A stretch of DNA of 64,000 nucleotides from Oxalobacteraceae bacterium OTU3CINTB1 (GTDB taxonomy: Bacteria > Pseudomonadota > Gammaproteobacteria > Burkholderiales > Burkholderiaceae_D): positions 4,588,001 to 4,652,000 of the forward strand of contig CP099652.1 of the NCBI GenBank assembly GCA_024123955.1. The letters are read 5' to 3'. Position numbers and translations under genes: made by a program. The notes under the pieces were generated by a model, which saw nothing but the letters and a program-made list of their open reading frames with translations, made no database searches and had not been told where the DNA came from. Positions 37,801-45,960 of this stretch are shown here, in pieces; position 1 is the first letter of the stretch, and every line of letters starts with the position of its first letter.

Positions 37801-38924
37801 GCGTTGTACAGGCCGGCGCGGGCGAAGGCGATCGCGCGCTCGTCGATGTCCGAGCCGAACAGCTGGAACTCCGCGCCGGTGGCGGTCCGGGCCGCGTGTT
37901 CGGTCAGCAGCATGCCCAGCGAATAGGTCTCCTCGCCGGTCGAGCAGCCCACGCTCCAGACGCGCAGCGCCTGGCCGTCCGGGACGTCGGCGAACAGCTT
38001 GGGCACGATGTCGCGCTCGATGCTCTCGAACGCCTCGGTGTCGCGGAAGAACTGGGTCACGCCGATGAGCATGTCGCGCAGCAGCGCCTCGCTTTCGGCG
38101 CGGTCCTCGCGCAGCAGGTCGCGGTACTGCGCCAGCGACGGCTTTTCGCGCACCTGCAGGCGCCGCTCGATGCGGCGCAGCACGGTGGCGCGCTTGTACT
38201 TGGAGAAGTCGTGTCCGGTGCGCGCGCGCAGGATGGTGGTGATGTCGCGCAGCACCTCCTCATCCTCGGCCGGCAGCGCGCTGTCGTTCGACTCGACGAA
38301 CGGCTTGCCCTTGGGCAGCGGCAAGCTGATGCGGCGCGCATTGTCCCACACGGACGCCAGCTTGCCGGGCATCTCGGCCACCGGCAACACGAAATCGACC
38401 ACGCCCGAATCGATCGCCGCGCGCGGCATGCCGGCGAATTCGGCCTCGTCGGGATTTTGCACCACCACCACGCCGCCATGGTCCTTGAGCGCCACCAGGC
38501 CGGCCGCGCCGTCGCTGCCGGTGCCCGACAGCACCACGCCGAACGCGCGCGACTCGTGCGCCGCCGCCAGCGTGCGGAAGAAGGTGTCGACCGCAATCGG
38601 CCAGCCGGCGCCGGCGGCGCGCTCGCGCACTCGCAGGTAGCCGTCGACCATCTCCAGCTGCCGGTTCGGCGGAATCACATAGACGGTGTTCGCTTCAATA
38701 TGGGTCGGCCCGGTGACCTCGACCACCGGCAGCGGCGCCCACTTTTGCAACAGCGCGGCGGCGTCGCTCTCGTGGGTGGGCGACAGATGCATGACCACGA
38801 CATACGACATCGCCACGTCGGGCGTTACGTGCTGAAAGAATTCTTGCAAGGCCGACAGCCCCCCCGCCGACGCGCCGATGCCGACGATAGGAAAATCCTG
38901 GATGCTGGGGAGGGCTTGATTCAT
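34824..38924 (-). CDS. CheB-CheR-PAS-histidine kinase-receiver multidomain protein
   Basis: 1366 residues. CheB-like methylesterase (~1-190; GIGASAGG, VVMHLSPTH, SGTGSDGAAG), CheR-like methyltransferase (~210-480; WSVGCSTGEETYSLG SAM motif), a long coiled coil built of NEEL repeats (~650-740), two PAS domains (~745-990), HisKA with SHELKHPLN (~1004), HATPase and a C-terminal receiver (~1245-1360, MSDLDMPEMDG). Such proteins occur away from chemotaxis operons and are thought to adapt signalling by methylation coupled to a phosphorelay; targets are unknown. No MCP or CheA gene is in the window. A second CheB follows in the same transcript. Confidence 0.92.
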   Translation of the reverse strand: MNQALPSIQDFPIVGIGASAGGLSALQEFFQHVTPDVAMSYVVVMHLSPTHESDAAALLQKWAPLPVVEVTGPTHIEANTVYVIPPNRQLEMVDGYLRVRERAAGAGWPIAVDTFFRTLAAAHESRAFGVVLSGTGSDGAAGLVALKDHGGVVVVQNPDEAEFAGMPRAAIDSGVVDFVLPVAEMPGKLASVWDNARRISLPLPKGKPFVESNDSALPAEDEEVLRDITTILRARTGHDFSKYKRATVLRRIERRLQVREKPSLAQYRDLLREDRAESEALLRDMLIGVTQFFRDTEAFESIERDIVPKLFADVPDGQALRVWSVGCSTGEETYSLGMLLTEHAARTATGAEFQLFGSDIDERAIAFARAGLYNAAIARDVSAARLAEHFNKEDGRYRIKQSVRDKILFASQNLLRDPPFSKIDLISCRNLLIYLNRDTHAQVLEMFHFALNPGGYLFLGGSESADMVADFFVPVDKKNRIYRARPTSRLPRSAIPMMAPMATAMAVPYPERQHGDKPSFASVHQRVLAEYAPPSVLVDQQSNIVHMSEGTAQFLRHVAGEPSRNLVALAEPELRLELRAALFQAAQSGKSVETRSVRFERGERVFYVNIVARPFYDANTATDFILVLFHKVEQTTDEQAAGLPHEPAQDTVLSSLEQELQRTRQQLQDTIENSETSNEELKAANEELQAINEELRSATEELETSKEELQSVNEELITVNFELKSKVEETGKVNDDLQNLIASTDLATIFVDRGMRIKRYTPHACELFNLIASDVGRPLHDITHKLTYPELSQDAAATFESLRPVEREVASDDGRWFIARLLPYRTGLDQIDGAVLTFIDITKRRRAEERVRASEERMRLVAASTQDYIILTVDLDSTITSFNSGAERIFGYAEAEIIGRPYELIFVPEDRAAGAPADEQRRARDDGRAEDERWHLRKDGSRFYCSGVLTPLRGSGGELTGYAKIGRDLTGRQEAEKSRAEQLTRERSRSTQAQRDNEQKDQFLAIMSHELKHPLNLIHMHADVLLRLPVVRAEPAAHKAVSAIRSSTISQAKIINDLLDLSRVSTGKMELDRRELDFRALVGNIVEVTGGTPNAPQVVVRMPEQVLPVHADEVRLEQVVWNLISNAIKFTPPGGTVTVTLDHDEREVRLCVRDTGQGIRADVLPTIFDIFKQGSANPMRGGVGLGIGLALVHEIVKLHGGRVTAESAGVGQGATFTVVLPRALGAGPRAADAAPPTRVLEGARLLVVDDSADGLEVFTMLLELEGAVVTACASPVAALKLLPAQRFDLVMSDLDMPEMDGTAFIRALRSHPDYQDVPALAITGMARRQDVERALDAGFSAHVGKPVDMAELSRKVAQLLEKNTGT

Positions 38925-39000
38925 TGGGGCCTGACGGAGGTGTGGAACGGAGTGGGGGCGCGGCCGCGTCGCGGCGATTTTTTTGTCCAGGACAAGCTAC

Positions 39001-39201
39001 TCAGGACCCGCGCTCGCGCGCGCCACGGCGGCGCTCGGGCGTGGCCAGCACCCGTTTGATGATCGCCTGGTCGACCGCCTGTTCCATCAGGTAGATCTTG
39101 GCGCTGGGATAGCCGAGCGCGTCCTTATAGGACAAGCCCAGCTCGATAATACTGGCCAGCGCCTCGTTCTTGCGGCGGCACTCGGTGGAATGATCACTCA
39201 T
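39001..39201 (-). CDS. Small conserved-looking protein, function unknown
   Basis: 66 residues from the ATG at 39201 (MSDHSTECRRKNEALASIIELGLSY), with GGA five bases upstream; the frame can start eight codons earlier. It is predicted helical, soluble and charged, ending in an Arg-rich tail (TPERRRGARERGS). It lies 76 nt upstream of the CheB-CheR kinase gene in the same direction and might be its small partner. No family recognised. Confidence 0.55.
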   Translation of the reverse strand: MSDHSTECRRKNEALASIIELGLSYKDALGYPSAKIYLMEQAVDQAIIKRVLATPERRRGARERGS

Positions 39202-39337
39202 ACGTATCCGAAGGGATTGAATCAACGAAAGGCCATGGTAAACCAGTTTTTACAATGATGCCAACTAAGAAACGAAACGGACTCGGATCGAACTCATCAA
39301 TACGGCGCCGGCGCGGCGGCGTTTCGAGCGGACCGAA

Positions 39338-39353
39338 GTAAGCATTGGCTTAC
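39338..39353 (+). promoter_or_regulatory. GTAAG-N6-CTTAC dyad upstream of cphB
   Basis: GTAAGCATTGGCTTAC is an inverted repeat about 100 nt before cphB. It matches the site before the HDO-type gene at GTAAGC, TG, CTTACA and the following CACAGG. Confidence 0.45.
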
Positions 39354-39450
39354 ATCGGCACAGGACGAACCGCCCTACCGGCGCGCCGCGCTCCCTGCGA
39401 CACTGCCTTACGCACTTTTCATGACAACGAACATCGACCGCGAGACACTC

Positions 39451-40371
39451 ATGCAACACACACCAAAAACCCCACCCGCCCCCGGCGCCCTGATGATCAT
39501 CGGCGGAGGCGAGGACCGCACCGACAACAAGGACGTGCTGGCCCGCTTCGTCGAGCTGTCCGGCGGTGCCGAGCGCCCGCTGGTGGTGCTCACCGCCGCC
39601 AGCAAAATCCCCGAGAACGTCTGGGAAATGTACCGCGGCGCATTACACGACCTGGGCGCGCGCAACGTGCGCCACGTGCCCATCGGCGACCGCGTCGACG
39701 CCGACGCCGCCGCCAACGCCGACATCGTCGCCGGCGCCGGCGGCATCTTCATGACCGGCGGCGATCAAAAACGGCTGGTCGCCCACATCGGCGGCACCGC
39801 CGTCGAGCAGGCCATGCGCGACGCCCACGCGCTGCGCGGCGCCTGCATCGCCGGCACCAGCGCCGGCGCCTCGGCCATGTGCACCCACATGCTGGCCGAG
39901 GGCAAGGCCGAGCTGGCGCCGGAAAAAGGCGCGGTGCGCCTTGGCGCCGGCCTCGGCTTCGTCCATCGCGTCGTGATCGACCAGCATTTCTCGCAGCGCC
40001 AGCGCATCCACCGGCTGCTCAGCGTGGTCGCGCAAACCCCGTTCCTGCTCGGCGCCGGCATCGACGAGGACACCGCGCTGATCGTGCACGGCCGCGCCGG
40101 CTTTGAAATCATGGGCGAAGGCACGGTCACCGTGCTCGACTGCCGCACCGCCAAGACCAACATCGCCGACCTGCGCGCCGGCGCCGTGCCGACCCTGGTG
40201 GGCGTGGGCCTGCACCTGCTGCCGTCCGGGACGGCCTTCGCGGCCCCGCCCGACCCGGCGGCCCCGCACACCGCCGCCCCGCGCGGCAAATTGCCCGACG
40301 GCGCCGTGCCGGCTCCGCGCGCGCTGGCCGACTTCCTCGACTTCCTCACCGACCGGAACGACGAATCATGA
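39451..40371 (+). CDS. cphB: Cyanophycinase
   Basis: 306 residues from the ATG at 39451; an ATG ten codons upstream (39421) is possible, and neither has a strong ribosome site. It is a serine peptidase of family S51: LMIIGGGEDRTDN at the start, GIFMTGGDQKRL, and the nucleophile Ser in AGTSAGASAM, with VIDQHFSQRQR near the active site. It cuts the storage polymer cyanophycin to beta-Asp-Arg dipeptides. It overlaps the next gene cphA by four bases (ATGA), the usual cphB-cphA arrangement. Confidence 0.93.
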   Translation: MQHTPKTPPAPGALMIIGGGEDRTDNKDVLARFVELSGGAERPLVVLTAASKIPENVWEMYRGALHDLGARNVRHVPIGDRVDADAAANADIVAGAGGIFMTGGDQKRLVAHIGGTAVEQAMRDAHALRGACIAGTSAGASAMCTHMLAEGKAELAPEKGAVRLGAGLGFVHRVVIDQHFSQRQRIHRLLSVVAQTPFLLGAGIDEDTALIVHGRAGFEIMGEGTVTVLDCRTAKTNIADLRAGAVPTLVGVGLHLLPSGTAFAAPPDPAAPHTAAPRGKLPDGAVPAPRALADFLDFLTDRNDES

Positions 40372-43052
40372 ACATCCTCGAACAACGCGTGCTGCGCGGC
40401 CCCAACCTGTATTCGACGCCCCCCTGCATCCTGACCGTGCTGGATTTACAACACCTGCGCGGCCTTCAAACCAACGAGATCCCCGGCTTCAACCAGCGCC
40501 TGCTCGAGATCCTGCCGTCGCTGCAAGAAGACCGCTGCTCTGCCGGACAATACGGCGGCTTCGCCCGGGCGCTCCACGAAGGCACCAATCTGGCCCACGT
40601 GGTCGAACACGTCGCGCTCGCGCTGCAATGCCTGGCCGGCACGCCGGTCAGCACCGGCCGTACCCACCAGGCCGGCCAGGCCGACGGACACTACCGTGTG
40701 GTGTGCGAATACGAACTCGAGCAGATCGGCATCAACGCGGTCGAGTTGGCCATCACGCTGGTGCGCGCCCTGGCAGAGGCGGACCGGCAGCACGCCGGCG
40801 GCGCGCCAGCGGCGGCGATGCTCGAACCGGGCGGTCCGCTGGAAGACGGCCTGGCCGCGCTGCGCGAGACCGCGCGGCGCCAGGCCAACGGCACCAGCAC
40901 CGGCGCCATCCTCAAGGCCGCCGCACGGCAGGGCATTCCGTTCCGCCGGCTCACGCCGGAGGCCAATCTGTTCGTGCTCGGCTGGGGTGCCCAGCAAAAG
41001 CGCTTGCAGGCCAGCATCACCGGCGATACCGGGCACATCGCCGTCGGCCTTGCCTCGGACAAGGCGCTGACCAAGGCGCTGCTGCGCGAGACCGGCGTGC
41101 CGGTGCCCGAAGGCACGACGGTGCGCTCGCTTGAGCAGGCACAGCGCGCGGCCCTGGCGCTCGGCGGCCCGGTCACCATCAAGCCGCTCGACGGCAACCA
41201 CGGGCGCGGCGTCACCACCCGTTGCGGCACGCCCGACGAGGTGGCGCTGGCGTTCGAACGCGCGCGCGAGCACGGCCGCACCATCATCGTCGAACGCTAT
41301 ATCCAGGGTGACGATTACCGCGTGCTGGTGGCCGGCGAGCGCGTGGTGGCGGCCGCGCTGCGGCGCCCGGCCGCCGTCACCGGCGACGGCGTATCGACCG
41401 TGCGCGAACTGGTGGAACGGGAAAACACCAATCCGGCGCGCGGCGACGGCCACAGCAACATCCTGACCCGCATCCCGCTCGACGGCCACGCCGAGACCAC
41501 CCTGGCCGAACAAGGTTTGCGGCTCGACAGCGTGGCGGCGGTCGGACGCCGCGTGCTGTTGCGCGGCAACGCCAACCTGTCGAGCGGCGGCACCGCCGAG
41601 GACGTGACGGACCGGCTGCCGCCGCAAACGCTGGCCATGTGCGTGCGGGCGGTGCGCAAGATCGGCCTTGACGTCGCCGGCATCGACCTGGTGTGCGAGG
41701 ACATCGGCGTGCCGCTTGACGGCAGGAACGGCGCGGTGATCGAAATCAACGCCGCGCCCGGCCTGCGCATGCATGAATACCCAAGCGCCGGCACGCCGCG
41801 CGACGCCGGCGCGGCCATCGTCGAATCGATGTTCGGCGCCGGCGACGGCCGCATTCCGGTCATCGCCGTCACCGGCACCAACGGCAAGACCACCACCACG
41901 TTGATGATCGAGCACACCTTGCGCCAGGCCGGCATCGGCACCGGCTGCACCACCAGCGAAGGCGTGTTCATCAACGGCGAAGCGATCACCCGGGGCGACT
42001 GCAGCGGCTACTGGTCGGCGCGCTCGGTGCTGGCCGCGCCCGAGGTCGAATTCGCGGTGCTGGAGACGGCGCGCGGCGGCATTCTCAAGCGCGGCCTGGC
42101 GTTCGACCGCTGCGACGTCGCGGTGCTGCTCAACATCAGCGACGACCACCTGGGCCTGGACGGCGTCGAGACGGTCGACGAGCTGGCGCGGGTCAAGGCG
42201 GTGGTGGCGCGCGCAGCCTCGTGCGCGGTGGTGCTCAACGCCGAGGACGAACGCTGCGTGGCCGTCGGCGCCGGCCTCGATCCCGACGTCGAGGTGATCT
42301 ATTTCAGCTGCCAGGCCGAGCACCCGGTGCTGGTCGCGCACCTCGCGCGCGGCGGGCGCGCCGCCTGGCTCGAGCGCGGCGCCGTCATGCTGGCCGACGG
42401 CAAGGCGCGCCAACGGCTGCTCGATGCCAAGGCCATCCCGGCCGCGCTGGACGGGCGCGCGCGCCACAACCTCGCCAACGCGCTGGCGGCCGCCGCCGCG
42501 CTGATGGCCAGCGACCTGGTGCCGGCCATGATCTGCGCCGGCCTGCGCTCGTTCGTCTCGGACGCGCGGCGCAATCCGATGCGCGCCAACGTCTACGAGG
42601 TTGGCGGCGTGCAGGTGATCGTCGACTACGCGCACAACCCGGCCGCCTTCGCCGCGCTGGCCGCCACCGCCCGGGCCATGACGTCGGACCGCACGGTGGC
42701 GGTGGTGACCGCGCCGGGCGACCGCCGCGACGAGGATTTCCGGCGCATCGGCGAGACCTGCCAGGCCGGCTTCGACCAGGCCATCTTCTACGAATGGGAA
42801 AGCGAACACCGCGGGCGCGAGGCCGGCCAGAGGGCCGCGCTGATGCACGCGGCCGCCAGCGCCGCCCGGGGTGGACCGCACGGCTTGCTGGTCGAGCTGG
42901 CGCCGGCCGCCGCGTTGCGCGCCGGACTGGCGCGCTGCCGGCCGGGCGACGTCTTGCTCTACGCCTGCGGCGCCTCGGTGGCGGAGCTGGTCGACGCGCT
43001 GCGCCCGGTCGCCCCCGTCAGCGCCGAGCGCATCGGCGAAATGCTGGCGTAA
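40368..43052 (+). CDS. cphA: Cyanophycin synthetase CphA
   Basis: 894 residues, the usual length of two-site CphA. N-terminal domain (1-160), ATP-grasp domain (~215-485; KPLDGNHGRGV, IVERYIQGDDYRVLV, EINAAPGLRMHEYP) and a Mur-ligase-like domain (~495-880; P-loop GTNGKTTTTLM at ~500). It adds Asp and Arg in turn to make the nitrogen-storage polymer cyanophycin, one ATP per residue. All major motifs appear intact. Translation is coupled to cphB. A second, shorter CphA-like gene lies at 52703-54997. Confidence 0.95.
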   Translation: MNILEQRVLRGPNLYSTPPCILTVLDLQHLRGLQTNEIPGFNQRLLEILPSLQEDRCSAGQYGGFARALHEGTNLAHVVEHVALALQCLAGTPVSTGRTHQAGQADGHYRVVCEYELEQIGINAVELAITLVRALAEADRQHAGGAPAAAMLEPGGPLEDGLAALRETARRQANGTSTGAILKAAARQGIPFRRLTPEANLFVLGWGAQQKRLQASITGDTGHIAVGLASDKALTKALLRETGVPVPEGTTVRSLEQAQRAALALGGPVTIKPLDGNHGRGVTTRCGTPDEVALAFERAREHGRTIIVERYIQGDDYRVLVAGERVVAAALRRPAAVTGDGVSTVRELVERENTNPARGDGHSNILTRIPLDGHAETTLAEQGLRLDSVAAVGRRVLLRGNANLSSGGTAEDVTDRLPPQTLAMCVRAVRKIGLDVAGIDLVCEDIGVPLDGRNGAVIEINAAPGLRMHEYPSAGTPRDAGAAIVESMFGAGDGRIPVIAVTGTNGKTTTTLMIEHTLRQAGIGTGCTTSEGVFINGEAITRGDCSGYWSARSVLAAPEVEFAVLETARGGILKRGLAFDRCDVAVLLNISDDHLGLDGVETVDELARVKAVVARAASCAVVLNAEDERCVAVGAGLDPDVEVIYFSCQAEHPVLVAHLARGGRAAWLERGAVMLADGKARQRLLDAKAIPAALDGRARHNLANALAAAAALMASDLVPAMICAGLRSFVSDARRNPMRANVYEVGGVQVIVDYAHNPAAFAALAATARAMTSDRTVAVVTAPGDRRDEDFRRIGETCQAGFDQAIFYEWESEHRGREAGQRAALMHAAASAARGGPHGLLVELAPAAALRAGLARCRPGDVLLYACGASVAELVDALRPVAPVSAERIGEMLA

Positions 43053-43067
43053 GACGGCTGGATCAAT

Positions 43068-43081
43068 CCGGGGTCAGGTCC
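43068..43081. repeat. Short copy of the GGGGTCAGGTCC repeat
   Basis: The 14 bases CCGGGGTCAGGTCC are the exact reverse complement of part of the long inverted repeat at 47967-47980. It lies in the 36-nt gap between cphA and the convergent kinase gene. Confidence 0.6.
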
Positions 43082-43088
43082 ACCATTT

Positions 43089-45038
43089 CTACACGAGCCG
43101 ATCAGTACCGCCCGCCCGGTCGGCGTGGGCGGTCTGCAAAATCTTGATCAGGTCGCTGAGCCGGTAAGGCTTGGGGATCAGGTCGAAGGCATCGAGTTCG
43201 GGACTCTGGTCCTGCAGGCTGGACCGTGTGTAACCGGACGCCAGTATCACCTTCACATTTGGAAATTCGCGGCGCGCGATTTTCGCCAGCTCGATGCCGC
43301 CCATGCCCGGCATCACGACGTCGGTGAACAGGATAGCGATGTCGCCGCTGGCGCGCAAGGTCGCCAGCGCCTCGACGCCGTTGTTGGCCGACAGTACGTC
43401 GTAGCCGAGATGGCTGAACAGCGCCACCGCCGTTTCCAGCACGTCGGGCTGGTCGTCGACCAGCAGCACCTTTTCCGATTTGCTGTGTCCGTTATCGGCG
43501 TGGGCGCCATCGGCGTCGACGATGGCCGGGAAATACAGCGCCACCGTCGTGCCCTCGCCCACCACCGACGTGATTGCCAGGTCGCCCTGGCATTGCTGCG
43601 CCAGTCCGTACACCTGGCTCAACCCCAGCCCCGTGCCCTTGCCGACGGGCTTGGTCGTGAAGAACGGCTCGATGGCGCGCGCCACCGTCTCCGGCGGCAT
43701 GCCGGTGCCCGAGTCCGTCACGGCCACCCTGACGTAGCTGCCCGCCGGCAACTGTCCAACATCGCCGTCGGCCAGTCGCACCGTGTCAACGGCAACCGTC
43801 ACGTCGCCGTGGTCCGGCATGGCGTCGCGCGCATTGACCACCAGATTGAGCAATGCCGCCTCGAACTGGGTCGGATCGATCAGCACGCCGGGCAGGTCTG
43901 GCGCCAACTGCATGCGCAGCCGCATGCGGCTGGGCACCGCGCGGTGCAGCACCGCGTCGAACGAGCGGATCACGCGGCCGATATCGTGCGCCTCGCGCCG
44001 CAGCGGCTGCTGCCGCGCGAACGCCAGCAACTGCTGGGTCAGCGCCGCCCCCCGCTGGGCCGCCCGCTCCATCGCGTCCATCGCGCGGCGCTGCGCGGTG
44101 CGGTCGACCACCGTGCGCAGGATGTCGAGCCCGTTCATGACGACGTTGAGCAAATTGTTGAAGTCGTGGGCGATACCGCCGGTGAGCTTGCCGATCGCCT
44201 CCAGTTTCTGCGATTGCAACAGCGATTCGCGCGTGCGTTCGAGTTGCTCGGCGGCCTGCCGGCGCTCGGTGATGTCGCGCGTCACCTTGGCAAAGCCGAG
44301 CAGCTTGCCGCCGGCATCGTGGATGGGATCGATCACCACGTTGGCCCAGAAGCGGGTACCGTCCTTGCGCACGCGCCAGCCTTCGCGCTCGAACCGGCCC
44401 TCCTTGAGCGCCGTGCTCAGCGCCACCGCCGGCGCCCTGGCGGCCTGGTCCTCGGGCGTATAGAACATCGCGAAACTCTCGCCGACCACTTCGTCCGCCT
44501 CATAGCCCTTGATGCGCCGCGCGCCTTCGTTCCAGTTGGTCACCACGCCCTCGGGCGACAACATATAGATCGCGTAATCGGTCACGCCCTGCACCAGCAG
44601 CCGGAAGCGCTCCTCGCTGGCATGCAGTTCGTCCTGGGCGGCGCGCTGGGCCGTGATGTCGCGCGTGATCTTGGTAAAGCCGAGCAATTCGCCGGCATCG
44701 TCCCAGATCGGATCGAGCACCACGCTGGCCAGGAAGCGGGTGCCGTCCTTGCGAACGCGCCAGCCCTCGTCCTCGAACTTGCCGGTGGTCCTGGCCTGTT
44801 CCAGCGCCAGCGCCGGCCGCCCGCGCGCCTGTTCCTCGGCGGTGTAAAAGACCGAAAAATGGCGGCCGACGATCTCGTCCTCGCGATAGCCCTTGAAGCG
44901 CTGGGCGCCGGCGTTCCAGGTGATCACCACGCCCTCGGGCGACAGCGTGTAGATCGCGTAATCGGTGACGCTGACGATGAAATGGCGAAAGCGCTCGGCT
45001 TCGAGCGCCTGGGTGGTCGACGGCTTTTCTTGCTGCAT
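43089..45038 (-). CDS. Hybrid histidine kinase, PAS-PAS-HK-REC
   Basis: 649 residues from the ATG at 45038, with AGGA six bases upstream. Two adjacent PAS domains (~15-125 and ~135-250) share long identical stretches (VTDYAIY-LSPEGVV, EGWRVRKDGTRF) and look like an internal duplication. Next come HisKA with the GGIAHDFNNLL motif (~288), HATPase (~395-515) and a C-terminal receiver (~530-645, LFTDVVMPGMGG). No membrane helix is present, so the signal is cytoplasmic, perhaps redox or a small ligand. No partner regulator with DNA-binding domain is next to it. Confidence 0.93.
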   Translation of the reverse strand: MQQEKPSTTQALEAERFRHFIVSVTDYAIYTLSPEGVVITWNAGAQRFKGYREDEIVGRHFSVFYTAEEQARGRPALALEQARTTGKFEDEGWRVRKDGTRFLASVVLDPIWDDAGELLGFTKITRDITAQRAAQDELHASEERFRLLVQGVTDYAIYMLSPEGVVTNWNEGARRIKGYEADEVVGESFAMFYTPEDQAARAPAVALSTALKEGRFEREGWRVRKDGTRFWANVVIDPIHDAGGKLLGFAKVTRDITERRQAAEQLERTRESLLQSQKLEAIGKLTGGIAHDFNNLLNVVMNGLDILRTVVDRTAQRRAMDAMERAAQRGAALTQQLLAFARQQPLRREAHDIGRVIRSFDAVLHRAVPSRMRLRMQLAPDLPGVLIDPTQFEAALLNLVVNARDAMPDHGDVTVAVDTVRLADGDVGQLPAGSYVRVAVTDSGTGMPPETVARAIEPFFTTKPVGKGTGLGLSQVYGLAQQCQGDLAITSVVGEGTTVALYFPAIVDADGAHADNGHSKSEKVLLVDDQPDVLETAVALFSHLGYDVLSANNGVEALATLRASGDIAILFTDVVMPGMGGIELAKIARREFPNVKVILASGYTRSSLQDQSPELDAFDLIPKPYRLSDLIKILQTAHADRAGGTDRLV

Positions 45039-45285
45039 GAGGATTCCTCGTGACACGAAACAGTCGTGTACTCTCACCCGAATTCTAAAGGAGCTGTCGG
45101 GAAACGTTGCTGAGCAAGCTGTCAATCGTCCGTCCAGGACAAGGAGTCACTTGCAAACATAAATTTACCGCATCTGTCCCCGCAGCGTGGCTGCATGCGG
45201 GTTCGACGTTGTTATTCGACACAAGCACCCATGGCACCACCTTGCACCAGTATAATTTTCAAAGGTGATCTAAAAGGAAACAACA

Positions 45286-45960
45286 ATGCTTGGCAAAATG
45301 AGAGCCGCGAAGTGGATGCGCGCAGCCGCCGCCCTTACGCTGGCCATGGCGATGGCAAAGTCCGCCGCCGCGCAGGCCCGCATCGACGACGGCGCCGAGA
45401 AGACCGACATCGCGGAGATGTTCACGCTGACCGCGCTGGCCGCCTTCTCCGATTCCGCAGCCAGCGCCACCCTGCAGGACCAGTTGTACGCCGCCTCGCC
45501 GACCAGCGTGAAAGCCGGGTTCCTGTACAAATTCCTCGGCTACGTCGACTTTCCCGCCGGCCCGCTCGATCCCGGCACGCCGTACGTGGTGGGCGTGGTC
45601 GGCGCCGACGGCATCGCCGCCGAACTGACGCGGCTGACCGCCGGGCGCCTGGTCAACAACCACGCCGTCGTGGTGCGCAAAATGCAGGGCCACGACCCGT
45701 CGGGTGGCCTGCACCTGCTGTTCATCGGCGCGGACGAAGGCGCCGACGAGGCGGCGCTGGTCAAGGCCGCGCAGCCGGCCGGCGTGCTGACGGTCACCGA
45801 ATCGGCCACCGGCATCGAATCGGGCAGCGTCATCAATTTCAAGCTGGTCGACGAGCGCGTGCGCTTCGAGGTCTCGCTGGCGGCGGCCGACAAGGGCCGG
45901 CTCAAGCTGAGCTCGCGCCTGTTGTCGGTGGCGTACGCGGTGCAGAAAGGCGGCGGCTGA
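45286..45960 (+). CDS. YfiR-family periplasmic protein (DUF4154)
   Basis: 224 residues with a signal peptide (~1-29, ending SAAAQ) and a YfiR domain from ~68 (SVKAGFLYKFLGYVDFP...VINFKLVDERVRFEV). In Pseudomonas YfiR restrains the CHASE8 diguanylate cyclase YfiN from the periplasm and uses cysteines for redox control. This protein has no cysteine at all, so it cannot sense redox that way. AAGGAAA precedes the ATG, and TATAAT lies at 45251. The stop overlaps the start of a CHASE8 hybrid kinase (TGATG), which is thus the likely partner. Confidence 0.85.
   Translation: MLGKMRAAKWMRAAAALTLAMAMAKSAAAQARIDDGAEKTDIAEMFTLTALAAFSDSAASATLQDQLYAASPTSVKAGFLYKFLGYVDFPAGPLDPGTPYVVGVVGADGIAAELTRLTAGRLVNNHAVVVRKMQGHDPSGGLHLLFIGADEGADEAALVKAAQPAGVLTVTESATGIESGSVINFKLVDERVRFEVSLAAADKGRLKLSSRLLSVAYAVQKGGG

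Noticed and set aside
34992..39059. 1355-codon open frame opposite the CheB-CheR kinase
   Set aside because: Arg/His/Gln-rich translation without domains; it mirrors a well supported gene on the other strand and reflects GC-rich codon bias.
45235..45256. Possible sigma-54 promoter before the YfiR-like gene (TGGCACCACCTTGCA)
   Set aside because: The spacing between GG and GC is nine, not ten; a TATAAT nearby is a simpler promoter candidate.
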